DNA of 64,000 bases. Source: an uncultured Methylobacillus sp. (GTDB lineage: Bacteria; Pseudomonadota; Gammaproteobacteria; Burkholderiales; Methylophilaceae). Location of the stretch: contig CAIJXJ010000222.1 in the NCBI GenBank assembly GCA_903824575.1, positions 25,873 through 89,872 on the forward strand, written 5' to 3'. Shown piece by piece: positions 19,583 through 30,025 of the stretch; the stretch's first letter is position 1, and each line of letters starts with the position of its first letter. The notes below the pieces were generated by a model that was not told the DNA's origin, did no database searches, and saw only the letters and a list, made by a program, of their open reading frames with translations. The translations under genes were made by a program, and so were the position numbers.

Positions 19583-20230
19583 ATGCACCCGTTATCAATC
19601 ATGCTCACGGCAGGCCTGATGCTGTCAGCAGGCAACGCTCTGGCGGCACAGCCAGCCGCAGCGCCACCGGGCAAGGGCGGCATCATCAAATGGGTGGATG
19701 ACAAGGGGGTCACGCATTACGGGGATTCGATCCCGCCGGAATATGCCAATCGCGGTAGCACCCTGCTAAACAAGTCGGGCCGGGTCATGAAGAAAAGCGA
19801 GCCGCTAAAACCTTCCGCGCAACAACCGCCTGACGCGGAACAGGAAAAACAGCTATCCGAACAGCAACGCCACGATGCCGTGCTGCTGGGCTCCTACACC
19901 ACAGAGCAGGAAATAGATCTGGCACGTGAACGCAGCACGCAAATGGATGAGGCGGCGATCAAGGGGCTGGAACAGGGCAGCGCCACGGTCAAGGCGCGCC
20001 TGGCAATACACCAGAAATCGGCGGCAGGCTTCACTGCACGCAAAAAGCCTGTGCCGGACGACTTGAAGAAAGACATCGATGATGCAGGCGGAGAACTTGG
20101 GCGTATCGAGGCGCAAATCCTGCAGAAGCACAAGGACATTGAGGCCACGCACTTACGTTTCGACCGCGACCGGCAACGCTTTCACGAGCTCAAGCAGCCA
20201 ATAGATGCCAAGGCCGTCTTGTCAAAGTGA
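19583..20230 (+). CDS. DUF4124-domain periplasmic protein
   Basis: A 215-residue secreted protein with a signal peptide ending near ALAAQPA and a short DUF4124 domain at about residues 33-60 (IIKWVDDKGVTHYGDSIPPEY), a common beta-hairpin unit of betaproteobacterial envelope proteins. The C-terminal 150 residues are charged and helical, probably coiled coil. The ATG at 19583 has AGGA at good spacing and follows the pyrE stop by 14 bp, so the two are likely co-transcribed. Function unknown. Convergent with gatB, six bases apart. Confidence 0.85.
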   Translation: MHPLSIMLTAGLMLSAGNALAAQPAAAPPGKGGIIKWVDDKGVTHYGDSIPPEYANRGSTLLNKSGRVMKKSEPLKPSAQQPPDAEQEKQLSEQQRHDAVLLGSYTTEQEIDLARERSTQMDEAAIKGLEQGSATVKARLAIHQKSAAGFTARKKPVPDDLKKDIDDAGGELGRIEAQILQKHKDIEATHLRFDRDRQRFHELKQPIDAKAVLSK

Positions 20231-20236
20231 GTTGAC

Positions 20237-21703
20237 TCAGCCCGCCAGTTTTTGTTTCAGAATGTCGTTGACCTGGGCCGGATTGGCCTGACCCCGGCTG
20301 GCCTTCATGCACTGACCCACCAGGCCGTTGAAGGCCTTTTCCTTGCCCGCGCGATATTCTGCCACCATGCCGGCATTGGCTGCCAGCACGCCATCCACAA
20401 TCGCCTCGATCGCGCCAATGTCTGACACCTGCTTCAGGCCGCGTTGTTCGATGATCGCATCAGCCGTGCCCTCGCCTGCCCACATCGCCTCAAACACTTC
20501 CTTGGCCATCTTGCCAGAGATGGTTTGGTCAAGGATGCGACCCAACAAGCCAGCCAATTGTTGTGACGAGACCGGGGATGCCGTAATGTCACGGCCTTCC
20601 TCATTCAGCTTGGCGGCAACCGCCCCCATCACCCAATTGGCAATCAGCTTGGCAGCGTCCTTTGAATGCGTACCACCCAAGGCCGAAACCGCTGCGACAA
20701 AATAATTGGCCATGCCACGCGATGCGGTAACACTCGATGCGTCATGAGCTGGCAGTCCATACTCCTGCTCGAATCTAGCCTTCATGGCAAGCGGCAGTTC
20801 CGGCATATTAGCTCTCACCGCTTCGATATCAGTGTCCAGAATCTCCAGCGGCAACAGGTCAGGATCCGGGAAGTAGCGATAATCGTTAGCCTCTTCCTTG
20901 CTGCGCATGGCGCGTGTCTCGCCGGTATCAGGATTGAACAACACAGTGGCCTGGTGAATGCTGCCGCCATCTTCCAGCGTCTCAATCTGCCAGCGCGTTT
21001 CATACTCAATCGCCTGTTGCATAAACTTGAAGGAGTTGAGATTCTTGATCTCGCGGCGCGTGCCAAGCTTATCCGAGCCCAGCTTGCGCACGGAAACATT
21101 CACGTCGCAGCGAAAAGAACCTTCCTGCATATTGCCGTCACAAATGTCTATCCACTGCACCAGTTCGTGCAACTGTCTGGCATAGGCCACGGCCTCGGCG
21201 GCCGAACGCATGTCCGGCTCGGTGACAATTTCAAGTAGCGGCGTGCCGGCGCGATTGAGATCGATACCGGTCATGCCATGAAAATCGGCATGCAAAGATT
21301 TGCCTGCATCTTCTTCCAGATGGGCGCGGGTGATGTTAATGACCTTCTCGTAAGCCTGTCCTGAGCTTGTCGAAGGAACCTGCACCGCCACGCGGCCACG
21401 ACCCACCACCGGCAGCTCGAACTGGCTGATCTGGTAACCCTTGGGCAAATCCGGATAAAAATAATTCTTGCGCGAAAACACTGAACGACGACCGATTTCA
21501 GCATTAATGGCCAAGCCAAAGCGGATCGCGCATTGCACTGCCTCGCGATTGAGCACCGGCAACACGCCGGGCAGCGCAGTACTAACCGCGTCAGCTTGGG
21601 TGTTGGGCTCCATGCCGAAAGCTATGGATGCGCCGGAGAAAATCTTGGTCCTGGTTTTAAGCTGGACATGGGTTTCCAGCCCGATAACGACTTCCCATTG
21701 CAT
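20237..21703 (-). CDS. gatB: Asp-tRNA(Asn)/Glu-tRNA(Gln) amidotransferase subunit B
   Basis: GatB binds misacylated tRNA and carries out the kinase/transamidase step that makes Gln-tRNA(Gln) or Asn-tRNA(Asn). The 488-residue protein has the [12 protein letters not shown] and HLEEDAGKS signatures and a YqeY-like tail. Within it a short stretch reading [11 protein letters not shown] (about 21346-21378) interrupts the loop before NITRAHLEE. It is encoded by a known-looking dispersed repeat, and from memory the Neisseria protein is several residues shorter here. The frame is intact. It starts two bases after the gatA stop in the gatC-gatA-gatB order. Confidence 0.95.
   Translation of the reverse strand: MQWEVVIGLETHVQLKTRTKIFSGASIAFGMEPNTQADAVSTALPGVLPVLNREAVQCAIRFGLAINAEIGRRSVFSRKNYFYPDLPKGYQISQFELPVVGRGRVAVQVPSTSSGQAYEKVINITRAHLEEDAGKSLHADFHGMTGIDLNRAGTPLLEIVTEPDMRSAAEAVAYARQLHELVQWIDICDGNMQEGSFRCDVNVSVRKLGSDKLGTRREIKNLNSFKFMQQAIEYETRWQIETLEDGGSIHQATVLFNPDTGETRAMRSKEEANDYRYFPDPDLLPLEILDTDIEAVRANMPELPLAMKARFEQEYGLPAHDASSVTASRGMANYFVAAVSALGGTHSKDAAKLIANWVMGAVAAKLNEEGRDITASPVSSQQLAGLLGRILDQTISGKMAKEVFEAMWAGEGTADAIIEQRGLKQVSDIGAIEAIVDGVLAANAGMVAEYRAGKEKAFNGLVGQCMKASRGQANPAQVNDILKQKLAG
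21354..21378. repeat. Dispersed short repeat inserted in frame in gatB
   Basis: On the minus strand the segment reads CCTTCGACAAGCTCAGGACAGG, a word of about 22 bp that recurs in many betaproteobacterial genomes and often appears in predicted proteins as STSSGQA or RQAQDRL. Here it lies in a surface loop of GatB without breaking the frame. I saw no second copy in this window. That it is a mobile repeat is from general knowledge of such words, not from an alignment. Confidence 0.6.
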
Positions 21704-21704
21704 G

Positions 21705-23156
21705 CTATAACCCCTCCGGCATTCTGGTGTGCCAATCGGTCACCTGCTGGTAGGCATGGCCGATATTCAGCATGCGCGCCTCATCGAAATAATTGCCTAT
21801 GATCTGCAGGCCAACCGGCAAACCATTGCTGAAGCCTGCCGGCAAGCTCATGCCGGGCAAGCCAGCGAGGTTGACGGCAATGGTGTAGATATCTTCCAGA
21901 TACATGGCGACCGGGTCATCGGTCTTCTCACCGGTCTTGAAGGCTGTGCCGGGGGCGGCTGGCCCCATGATGACATCGCACTGGCTGAAGGCCTGCTTGA
22001 AATCCTGGGCAATCAGGCGCCGCAACTGCTGCGCCTTGAGGTAATAGGCATCATAGTAGCCGGCGGAGAGCACATAGGTGCCGACCAGAATACGGCGCTT
22101 GACCTCGGCACCAAAGCCCTCGGCGCGGGTCTTGCAATACATCTCCGACAGGTCCGTGTAATCGGCTGCCCGGTGGCCGTAGCGTACGCCATCGTAGCGG
22201 GACAGGTTGCTGGACGCCTCGGCCGGCGCCAGCACGTAGTACACCGGAATGGACAACCGGGTGTTGGGCAGGCTGATGTCGACGATTTCGGCACCCAATT
22301 TACGGTACTGGTTGATGGCTTCCATCACCACTTCAGCCACGCCGGCATCCAGGCCTGCGGCGAAATATTCCTGCGGCAACCCGATGCGCAAACCCGTCAG
22401 AGGCTGATTCAAGCGCCGGCTGTAGTCTTCCTTTTCCCGCTGTAGACTGGTGGAGTCCCGCGCGTCGAAGCCGGCCATCACGTTCAATAGTAGCGCCAGA
22501 TCTTCGGCTGACTTGGCCATCGGGCCAGCCTGGTCGAGGGAAGAGGCGAAGGCGATCATGCCGTAGCGCGAGCAGACACCATAGGTGGGCTTGAGGCCGG
22601 ACAGACCGCACAAAGAGGCAGGCTGACGGATAGAACCACCGGTATCGGTGCCGGTTGCCGCCGGAGCGAGACGCGCGGCCAAGGCGGCAGCGGAACCGCC
22701 GGAGCTGCCTCCAGGCACGCGGGAGCGATCCCACGGATTTTGCACCGGACCGAAATACGAGGTCTCATTAGACGAGCCCATGGCGAATTCGTCCATGTTG
22801 GTCTTGCCGAGATTGACGGCTCCTGCTGCATCGAACTGGCTGATGATGTGGGCATCATAAGGCGCAGTAAAATTGGCCAGCATCTTTGAGCCGCAAGTGG
22901 TACGCCAGCCACGGGCACAGAAAATATCCTTCTGCGCGACCGGGATGCCGGTCAGGGGACCAACCTCTCCGCGCGCAATCAAGGCGTCAGCGTTCGCTGC
23001 CTGGGCCAGACTGCGGCCGGCGTCTGTCGTGACAAAAGCATTGATCTCGGGATTAAGCCGGTTGATCCGATCGAGAAATCCTTGCGTCAACTCGACACTC
23101 GAAATCTTCTTGGCAGCAAGCGCTGCGGCAATTTGCTTCAAACTGGAGTTGATCAT
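21705..23156 (-). CDS. gatA: Asp-tRNA(Asn)/Glu-tRNA(Gln) amidotransferase subunit A
   Basis: Amidase subunit that releases ammonia from glutamine for GatB. The 483-residue protein has the amidase signature with the Ser-cisSer-Lys triad: lysine in PVAQKDIFC and the serine-rich [16 protein letters not shown] followed by [13 protein letters not shown]. The start codon overlaps the gatC stop by one base (TAATG). Confidence 0.97.
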   Translation of the reverse strand: MINSSLKQIAAALAAKKISSVELTQGFLDRINRLNPEINAFVTTDAGRSLAQAANADALIARGEVGPLTGIPVAQKDIFCARGWRTTCGSKMLANFTAPYDAHIISQFDAAGAVNLGKTNMDEFAMGSSNETSYFGPVQNPWDRSRVPGGSSGGSAAALAARLAPAATGTDTGGSIRQPASLCGLSGLKPTYGVCSRYGMIAFASSLDQAGPMAKSAEDLALLLNVMAGFDARDSTSLQREKEDYSRRLNQPLTGLRIGLPQEYFAAGLDAGVAEVVMEAINQYRKLGAEIVDISLPNTRLSIPVYYVLAPAEASSNLSRYDGVRYGHRAADYTDLSEMYCKTRAEGFGAEVKRRILVGTYVLSAGYYDAYYLKAQQLRRLIAQDFKQAFSQCDVIMGPAAPGTAFKTGEKTDDPVAMYLEDIYTIAVNLAGLPGMSLPAGFSNGLPVGLQIIGNYFDEARMLNIGHAYQQVTDWHTRMPEGL

Positions 23157-23443
23157 TACTCGATAACCTTGGGCACAAGATAGAGACCGTTCTCTACGGC
23201 TGGCGCGTTGGCCTGAAACAATTCACGCTGATTAGTTTCAGTCACGACATCATCCCGCAGGCGTTGCGTCACGTCCTGCGAATGCGACATGGGCGCGACT
23301 CCTGCGGTATCCACGGCCTGCATCTGTTCAATCAGGCCAAGAATTCCGCCAAGCTTGGTTAAGGTGGCTTGTGCCTCATTTTCGGTAACTTCAATACGTG
23401 CGAGGTGAGCAATCCTGAGGACGTCGTCGATAGTAAGTGACAT
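23156..23443 (-). CDS. gatC: Asp-tRNA(Asn)/Glu-tRNA(Gln) amidotransferase subunit C
   Basis: A 95-residue subunit that wraps around GatA and GatB to stabilise the complex. Typical N-terminus [19 protein letters not shown] and C-terminus with FLVPKVIE-like ending (LYLVPKVIE). The ATG at 23443 fits the family; an open frame continues upstream to 23518. First gene of gatCAB; divergent from mreB across 116 bp, which must hold both promoters. Confidence 0.95.
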   Translation of the reverse strand: MSLTIDDVLRIAHLARIEVTENEAQATLTKLGGILGLIEQMQAVDTAGVAPMSHSQDVTQRLRDDVVTETNQRELFQANAPAVENGLYLVPKVIE

Positions 23444-23490
23444 ATGTAAGGTGTAAGTCTTAAACTTCAATGCGATATTTGGTATTATAG

Positions 23491-24603
<1,113 letters not shown>

Positions 24604-24606
24604 AAC

Positions 24607-24684
24607 GCGATCAGCGCTCAGCCAACGGCGATCAGTTTGAACCTGTGGCTTTTGGCCGATCGCTGCAAGCTGACAGCTGACCGC
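24607..24684. repeat. Imperfect inverted repeat between mreB and mreC
   Basis: Arm GCGATCAGCGCTCAGC (24607-24622) pairs with GCTGACAGCTGACCGC (24669-24684), 13 of 16 positions. The right arm ends five bases before the mreC ATG, where a ribosome site would be; none is visible. It could be a processing or attenuation hairpin, or a dispersed intergenic repeat. Confidence 0.55.
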
Positions 24685-24689
24685 TATCC

Positions 24690-25604
24690 ATGCCCACCCT
24701 GCAAAACCACGCGCCGCCGGCTTTCTTCAATCGCGGCCCCAGTTCGTTCACGCGACTTGTTTTCTTCGCCGCGCTTTCTATCGCCCTGATGGCGGTGGAT
24801 GCTCGCCTGCACTATCTGGTAGAGGTGCGGCAGGGCTTTGCCACCTTGCTGCAGCCGCTTGAAGTGATCGCTCACAGCCCAGCCATGGCCTATGACCAGA
24901 CCCGCGATTTCATTACACGGCAAAGCCTGTTGGCCGGAGAAAATCAGCAACTACATCAACAGCGCCTCAAGCTCAGCGCCGACTTGCAACGCTTTCGAAC
25001 CCTGCAACTGGAAAACGAGCACCTGCGCAACCTGTTGGGCGCGGCTCAGTCATCGCCCCAGCCAGCCAAACTGGCCGAAATCATCCATAGCGGCCGCGAC
25101 CCGTTTTCGCACAAAGTGATCGTCAGTCTCGGCTCGCAACAGGGCATCATTGCCGGGCAGGCAGCCATGGATGAATCTGGCGTAATCGGCCAAGTGACCC
25201 AGGTTTACCCGTTCAGCAGCGAAGTGACCCTGATCACCGACAAGGATCTGGCGATCCCGATCCAGGTTGAACGCAACGGCCTGCGCGCGATCGTGTTCGG
25301 CCATGGCCGCGACGGCAGTATCGACCTGCCCTATCTACCGATGAATGTGGATATTCGTGAAGGCGACCGGCTGGTGACCTCCGGCATCGATGGCATTTAT
25401 CCAAGCGGACTGGCAGTGGCGAAGGTCACCCGCATCGAACGCAACCAGGACTCACCCTTTGCCCGCATCATCTGTACGCCAACGGCGGGCATCGGAAGCC
25501 ACCGTCAGGTCTTGCTGCTCACCATGGTCAATGTACCAGCCACGCCTGCCGAATCCAGAAAAATGATCCCTGTCCGCTCACGCCATGCGCCCCGTCAGCC
25601 TTAA
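24690..25604 (+). CDS. mreC: Rod-shape-determining protein MreC
   Basis: A 304-residue inner-membrane protein with one N-terminal membrane helix (about residues 16-35), a coiled coil at about 70-110 and a periplasmic double beta-barrel domain (GSQQGIIAGQAAMDESGVIGQV). It dimerises and activates PBP2 in the elongasome. It overlaps mreD by 20 bp. Confidence 0.95.
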   Translation: MPTLQNHAPPAFFNRGPSSFTRLVFFAALSIALMAVDARLHYLVEVRQGFATLLQPLEVIAHSPAMAYDQTRDFITRQSLLAGENQQLHQQRLKLSADLQRFRTLQLENEHLRNLLGAAQSSPQPAKLAEIIHSGRDPFSHKVIVSLGSQQGIIAGQAAMDESGVIGQVTQVYPFSSEVTLITDKDLAIPIQVERNGLRAIVFGHGRDGSIDLPYLPMNVDIREGDRLVTSGIDGIYPSGLAVAKVTRIERNQDSPFARIICTPTAGIGSHRQVLLLTMVNVPATPAESRKMIPVRSRHAPRQP

Positions 25605-26061
25605 AGACATTTATTTCACGCTACTGGTGGCGTTCATGCTCTACCTGCTGCCCTGGGCCGGATTCGGCCTGATGCTGCGTCCGGACTTCGTGTTACTGGT
25701 GTTGCTTTACTGGCTGTTACGCGCACCCCAACTATGCAATGTCGGTACCGCATGGACGCTAGGGATTCTGGTTGACCTCGCCAGTGGCAGCCTGTTTGGC
25801 CAGTATGGCCTGACCTACGCGCTCACCGCGTTCGTCGCGCTGACCTATCAGCGCCGCCTGGTGCTGTTCAACGACTGGCAGCAGGCCGGCTATGTTCTGT
25901 TGCTGTTGTTGCTGACCCAGATCACGTTGTTGATCCTCAAGCTATTTTCCGGCGGCGACCTGTCGGGCTGGAACTATTTCCTGCCAAGCATCAGTGGCGT
26001 GCTGTTATGGCAGGTCGTGGTTTACTCGCGGATTCGCGTGACCGGCAACAAAGACCATTGA
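25585..26061 (+). CDS. mreD: Rod-shape-determining protein MreD
   Basis: A 158-residue membrane protein with about five helices, the MreD part of the elongasome. Motifs such as RPDFVLLVLLYWLLRAP and GILVDLASGSLFGQYGL are typical. It starts within the end of mreC and is followed by mrdA after nine bases, so the cluster is one operon. Confidence 0.94.
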   Translation: MRPVSLKDIYFTLLVAFMLYLLPWAGFGLMLRPDFVLLVLLYWLLRAPQLCNVGTAWTLGILVDLASGSLFGQYGLTYALTAFVALTYQRRLVLFNDWQQAGYVLLLLLLTQITLLILKLFSGGDLSGWNYFLPSISGVLLWQVVVYSRIRVTGNKDH

Positions 26062-26070
26062 TTCACGCCC

Positions 26071-27993
26071 ATGCATCTTAGATCCGAGCTGAAAAATACC
26101 CAGCGCGAGCAGCACTTGTTCAGGCTTAGACTTGGTGTTTCGGCCATCGTGGTGCTGATCTGTTTTTGCATTCTGGCGGCACGCTTCTTCTACCTTCAGT
26201 TCTTCAAATACGACCACTACCAGACGCTGGCAGAAAGCAATCGCATCTCTCTGGTTCCCATCGTACCCAATCGAGGTCTGATCCTGGATCGCAACGGCGT
26301 GGTGCTGGCGCACAACTTTTTCGTCTACACGCTGGAAATCACCCCCTCCAGGGTGGAAAACGTGGAAACCACAATCAACAACGTGGCGCAATTGATCGAG
26401 ATTACATCCTCCGACCGTAAACGCTTCAAGAAATTTCGCGACCAGAGCCACAGCTTCGAGAGCGTGCCTCTACGTTCTCACCTGAGCGAAGAAGAGGCCG
26501 CGCGTTTTGCCGTGAATCGCTACCGCTTCCCCGGCGTTGAAATTCGCTCGCGCCTGTTTCGGCACTATCCGCAAGGCGAGCTCGGCTCGCACCTGATCGG
26601 CTATATCGCCCGCATCAACGACAGTGACCTGAAATCTCTAGACGAAAAAGACGATCTGCCCAATTACAAGGGCACCGACCATATCGGCAAGAGCGGCCTG
26701 GAGCAATATTACGAGGAACAATTGCATGGCACCACAGGCTTCCAGCAGGTCGAAATCGATGCCGATGGGCACGCCGTCCGCGTGCTTTCAAGCTCCCCCC
26801 CAGTGCCCGGCAACAACCTGACTCTGTCAATCGACAGCAAATTGCAGGACATTGCCGAAAAGGCCTTTGGCGAGCATCGTGGCGCCCTGGTGGCGATCAA
26901 TCCGGCCAATGGCGAGGTACTCGCCTACGTCAGCCAACCCAGCTTCGATCCCAACCTTTTTGTCGATGGCATCGATCCGGACAGTTGGCGCGGGCTCAAT
27001 GAATCACTGGACAAACCGCTGATCAACCGTCCGATGCGTGGCGTTTACCCGCCGGGCTCGACGTTCAAGCCCTTCGTGGCCATGGCGGGATTGGAATATG
27101 GCAAGCGCGAGCCGCCCTACAGCATCGGCGACCCCGGCTTCTACACCCTGCCTGGCAGTTCGCACCAGTATCGCGACTGGAAACCAGGTGGGCACGGCAG
27201 GGTAGATATCCAGCGCGCCATCACCATCTCTTGCGACACCTTTTTCTATGGCCTGGCGCTCGACATCGGCATCGACAAACTGGCGGCATTCACCAGCCAT
27301 TTCGGCTTCGGCCGGAAATCCGGCATCGATCTTGATGGCGAACTCGCAGGGCTGTTGCCAACGCCCGCCTGGAAGGCCAAACGCTGGAAACAGAAATGGT
27401 ATCCGGGGGAGACCCTGATTACCGGTATCGGCCAGGGTTATCTGCAAGTGACCCCGTTACAACTGGCCCAAGCCACAGCCACCCTTGCCAACAATGGCAC
27501 CGCCGTGCGCCCCCATCTGGTGACCAGCATTCAGGAAGGTGGTGGTAAAGGCATCATCCGTCCGGTGGCGGTGCAGATCATGGACAAGATCGAACTGAGC
27601 CAGCCGCACATCGATCTGGTGCGACAAGGCATGATGGGGGTGACTCAACCTGGCGGCACGGCGGCCAGCATCGGTGCCGGAGCCCCCTATCTGATCGCGG
27701 CCAAAACCGGCACAGCGCAAGTCGTTGCCATCAAACAAGGCGAAAAATACAATGCCAAGGCTATCGACGAACGCCACCGCGATCACGCCTTATTCATCGC
27801 CTATGCTCCGGCGGAAAACCCCAGAATCGCTCTGGCGGTCATCGTGGAAAATGGCGGGCACGGCGGCTCCGTGGCGGGCCCGATTGCGCGCCAGGTGATG
27901 GACTATTATTTGCTGGGCAAGGATCCGACGCCACCACCCGCGACGAAGCCCGAACCAATGACAGCCACAACGGAGCCAGAACCCCATGATTAA
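26071..27993 (+). CDS. mrdA: Penicillin-binding protein 2 (elongation transpeptidase)
   Basis: Cross-links peptidoglycan during lateral wall growth. The 640-residue protein has one N-terminal membrane helix, a PBP dimerisation/pedestal region, and the transpeptidase domain with the active Ser330 in PPGSTFKP (SxxK), the SCD triad (ISCDTFFYG) and the KTG motif at 545-547. It overlaps rodA, its glycosyltransferase partner, by eight bases. The C-terminal 20 residues are Pro/Thr-rich. Confidence 0.96.
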   Translation: MHLRSELKNTQREQHLFRLRLGVSAIVVLICFCILAARFFYLQFFKYDHYQTLAESNRISLVPIVPNRGLILDRNGVVLAHNFFVYTLEITPSRVENVETTINNVAQLIEITSSDRKRFKKFRDQSHSFESVPLRSHLSEEEAARFAVNRYRFPGVEIRSRLFRHYPQGELGSHLIGYIARINDSDLKSLDEKDDLPNYKGTDHIGKSGLEQYYEEQLHGTTGFQQVEIDADGHAVRVLSSSPPVPGNNLTLSIDSKLQDIAEKAFGEHRGALVAINPANGEVLAYVSQPSFDPNLFVDGIDPDSWRGLNESLDKPLINRPMRGVYPPGSTFKPFVAMAGLEYGKREPPYSIGDPGFYTLPGSSHQYRDWKPGGHGRVDIQRAITISCDTFFYGLALDIGIDKLAAFTSHFGFGRKSGIDLDGELAGLLPTPAWKAKRWKQKWYPGETLITGIGQGYLQVTPLQLAQATATLANNGTAVRPHLVTSIQEGGGKGIIRPVAVQIMDKIELSQPHIDLVRQGMMGVTQPGGTAASIGAGAPYLIAAKTGTAQVVAIKQGEKYNAKAIDERHRDHALFIAYAPAENPRIALAVIVENGGHGGSVAGPIARQVMDYYLLGKDPTPPPATKPEPMTATTEPEPHD

Positions 27994-29080
27994 ACTGTGG
28001 CTGAAACGCGCAACAGCACATTTCGACCAATTCCTGCTGATCACGCTATTGTTCACCTTGCTGGTGGCCTTATTCGTCCTGTATAGCGCCTCTGGCCAGA
28101 GCATGGACAGAATGATGTCCCAGGCCACCAACATCATAGTCGCCCTGGTAATCTTGTGGATCTTCGCCAACATTCCGCCGCAACACCTGCAGCGCGTAGC
28201 GGTACCGCTCTATCTGCTGGGCATGCTGCTGTTGATCGGCGTGTTCCTGTTCGGTGATGTTTCCAAGGGGGCGAGGCGCTGGCTAAATCTGGGCGTCATG
28301 CGCATTCAGCCGTCAGAATTGATGCGCATCGCAGTGCCGATGTTGCTGGCCTGGTATTTCGCCCGACGTGAGGATGCCTTGCGCTTCGTCGACTATGTCA
28401 TTGGCGCCGTGATGCTAGCCTTGCCGGTCGCCCTCATCGTCAAGCAACCCGACCTTGGCACCGCGCTCCTGATCGCCGCTTCCGGCTTCTACGTGCTATT
28501 TCTCGCCGGCTTGAGCTGGCGCCTGTTGATCGGACTCGGATTGTCGGTGGCTGGACTGATCCCACTGGTATGGCCACATTTGCATGATTACCAGCGCCGC
28601 CGCATCGAGATCCTGTTCGATCCCTACCAAGATCCACTTGGCGCCGGCTACCACACCATACAGGCCACCATCGCACTGGGATCCGGCGGCCTTGCCGGCA
28701 AAGGCTGGCTGCATGGCACGCAGGCGCAACTGGATTTCCTGCCAGAGCGACATACCGATTTCATTTTTGCCGTGTTCGGTGAGGAATTCGGACTGCTTGG
28801 CAACCTGCTGCTGCTGGTCCTGTTCAGCATCATCATCGCGCGCGGCATGCTGATCACCATCAATGCCCAGAACACCTTCTCCCGCCTGCTTGCCGGCAGC
28901 ATCACGCTCACCTTCTTCACCTATGCCTTCGTCAACATGGGAATGGTCAGCGGCATACTCCCGGTCGTGGGCGTGCCGCTGCCGCTCATCAGCTATGGCG
29001 GCACCTCACTGGTGACCTTGATGATAGGATTTGGTATCTTGATGAGCATCCAGACCCACAAAAAGCTGATGTCCGCATGA
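27986..29080 (+). CDS. rodA: Peptidoglycan glycosyltransferase RodA (SEDS family)
   Basis: Polymerises lipid II into glycan strands with PBP2. The 364-residue protein has about ten membrane helices and SEDS signatures: the GARRWLNLGVMRIQPSEL loop, KQPDLGTALL with its key Asp, and the late PVVGVPLPLISYGGTSL. Overlaps mrdA by eight and rlpA by four bases. Confidence 0.97.
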   Translation: MIKLWLKRATAHFDQFLLITLLFTLLVALFVLYSASGQSMDRMMSQATNIIVALVILWIFANIPPQHLQRVAVPLYLLGMLLLIGVFLFGDVSKGARRWLNLGVMRIQPSELMRIAVPMLLAWYFARREDALRFVDYVIGAVMLALPVALIVKQPDLGTALLIAASGFYVLFLAGLSWRLLIGLGLSVAGLIPLVWPHLHDYQRRRIEILFDPYQDPLGAGYHTIQATIALGSGGLAGKGWLHGTQAQLDFLPERHTDFIFAVFGEEFGLLGNLLLLVLFSIIIARGMLITINAQNTFSRLLAGSITLTFFTYAFVNMGMVSGILPVVGVPLPLISYGGTSLVTLMIGFGILMSIQTHKKLMSA

Positions 29081-30015
29081 AAAACAAGGCAAGCCATATC
29101 ATCTTCCATGCCTGGCTGCGGGCCGGCATGACCATAGGTTTTGTCCTCATGCTGAATGGCTGCGGCACGGTTTCGAGCCGCCCCATGGCGCCCGCCGTCG
29201 AACATAGCGAATCACCTGTCAAGAGCGCGACGCAGCCGGTGCCAACTGCCAAGGGGGGCGGCTATTACCTGGACGATGGCCCGGGCGACAATCCGCCCGC
29301 AAACATTGATGCCATTGCCGATGCCATTCCCATCGTCGAGCCACTCCTGGTCCGCGCCAACCGGCCTTATGTCGCTCTGGGTGAAAATTACACTCCCATG
29401 ACCCAGGTCCAACCCTATAAAGCGCAAGGCGTCGCCTCCTGGTATGGCAGGCGATACCACAACCAGAAAACTGCCAGCGGTGAACTGTATGACATGTACG
29501 GCATGACCGCAGCACACACCACCTTGCCTATCCCCAGCTTTGTGCGCATCAGCAACCCGGAAAATGGCAGATCGGTGGTGGTACGTATCAATGATAGAGG
29601 CCCTTTCAAACATGACCGCCTGATCGACCTTTCCTACGCCGCCGCCTACAAGCTGCGCCTGCTGGGCAAAGGCAGCGGTCTGGTCGAGGTAGAATTGATC
29701 GATCCACACACTGCCGCCACCAACGTGGCTCCAGAACCGGCAACCCACGTCATGGAAGGCAAGCCGGAGAGCATTCCAGGTAATAGCGGCAGCTTCATTC
29801 AGGCCGGCGCCTTCAAACAGAAGGAAAATGCCGATCAGTTGCGCGACAAGCTCAGGCAGCAAAGCCTGGCACAAAATGTCACGGTAGAGAACTGGTATAA
29901 TGATGGCATCTACCGTGTCCGCCTTGGGCCCTATGCCAACCGCGACGATGCCGTCCGCGCAGCTGGTGAAATCAAGCAAACCCTCGGCGTATCAACTCTC
30001 GTCATTACCCAGTAA
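29077..30015 (+). CDS. rlpA: RlpA-like septal-ring lytic transglycosylase lipoprotein with SPOR domain
   Basis: A 312-residue lipoprotein with lipobox ending LNGC (Cys29). Residues ~110-200 form the double-psi beta-barrel of RlpA (GVASWYGRRYHNQKTASGE, RVRINDRGPF-like VVRINDRGPF), which cleaves denuded glycan strands. Residues ~235-310 are a SPOR domain that binds such strands at the septum. Coupled to rodA by ATGA, followed by dacC after 10 bp. Confidence 0.94.
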   Translation: MKNKASHIIFHAWLRAGMTIGFVLMLNGCGTVSSRPMAPAVEHSESPVKSATQPVPTAKGGGYYLDDGPGDNPPANIDAIADAIPIVEPLLVRANRPYVALGENYTPMTQVQPYKAQGVASWYGRRYHNQKTASGELYDMYGMTAAHTTLPIPSFVRISNPENGRSVVVRINDRGPFKHDRLIDLSYAAAYKLRLLGKGSGLVEVELIDPHTAATNVAPEPATHVMEGKPESIPGNSGSFIQAGAFKQKENADQLRDKLRQQSLAQNVTVENWYNDGIYRVRLGPYANRDDAVRAAGEIKQTLGVSTLVITQ

Positions 30016-30025
30016 AGAATCCTCC

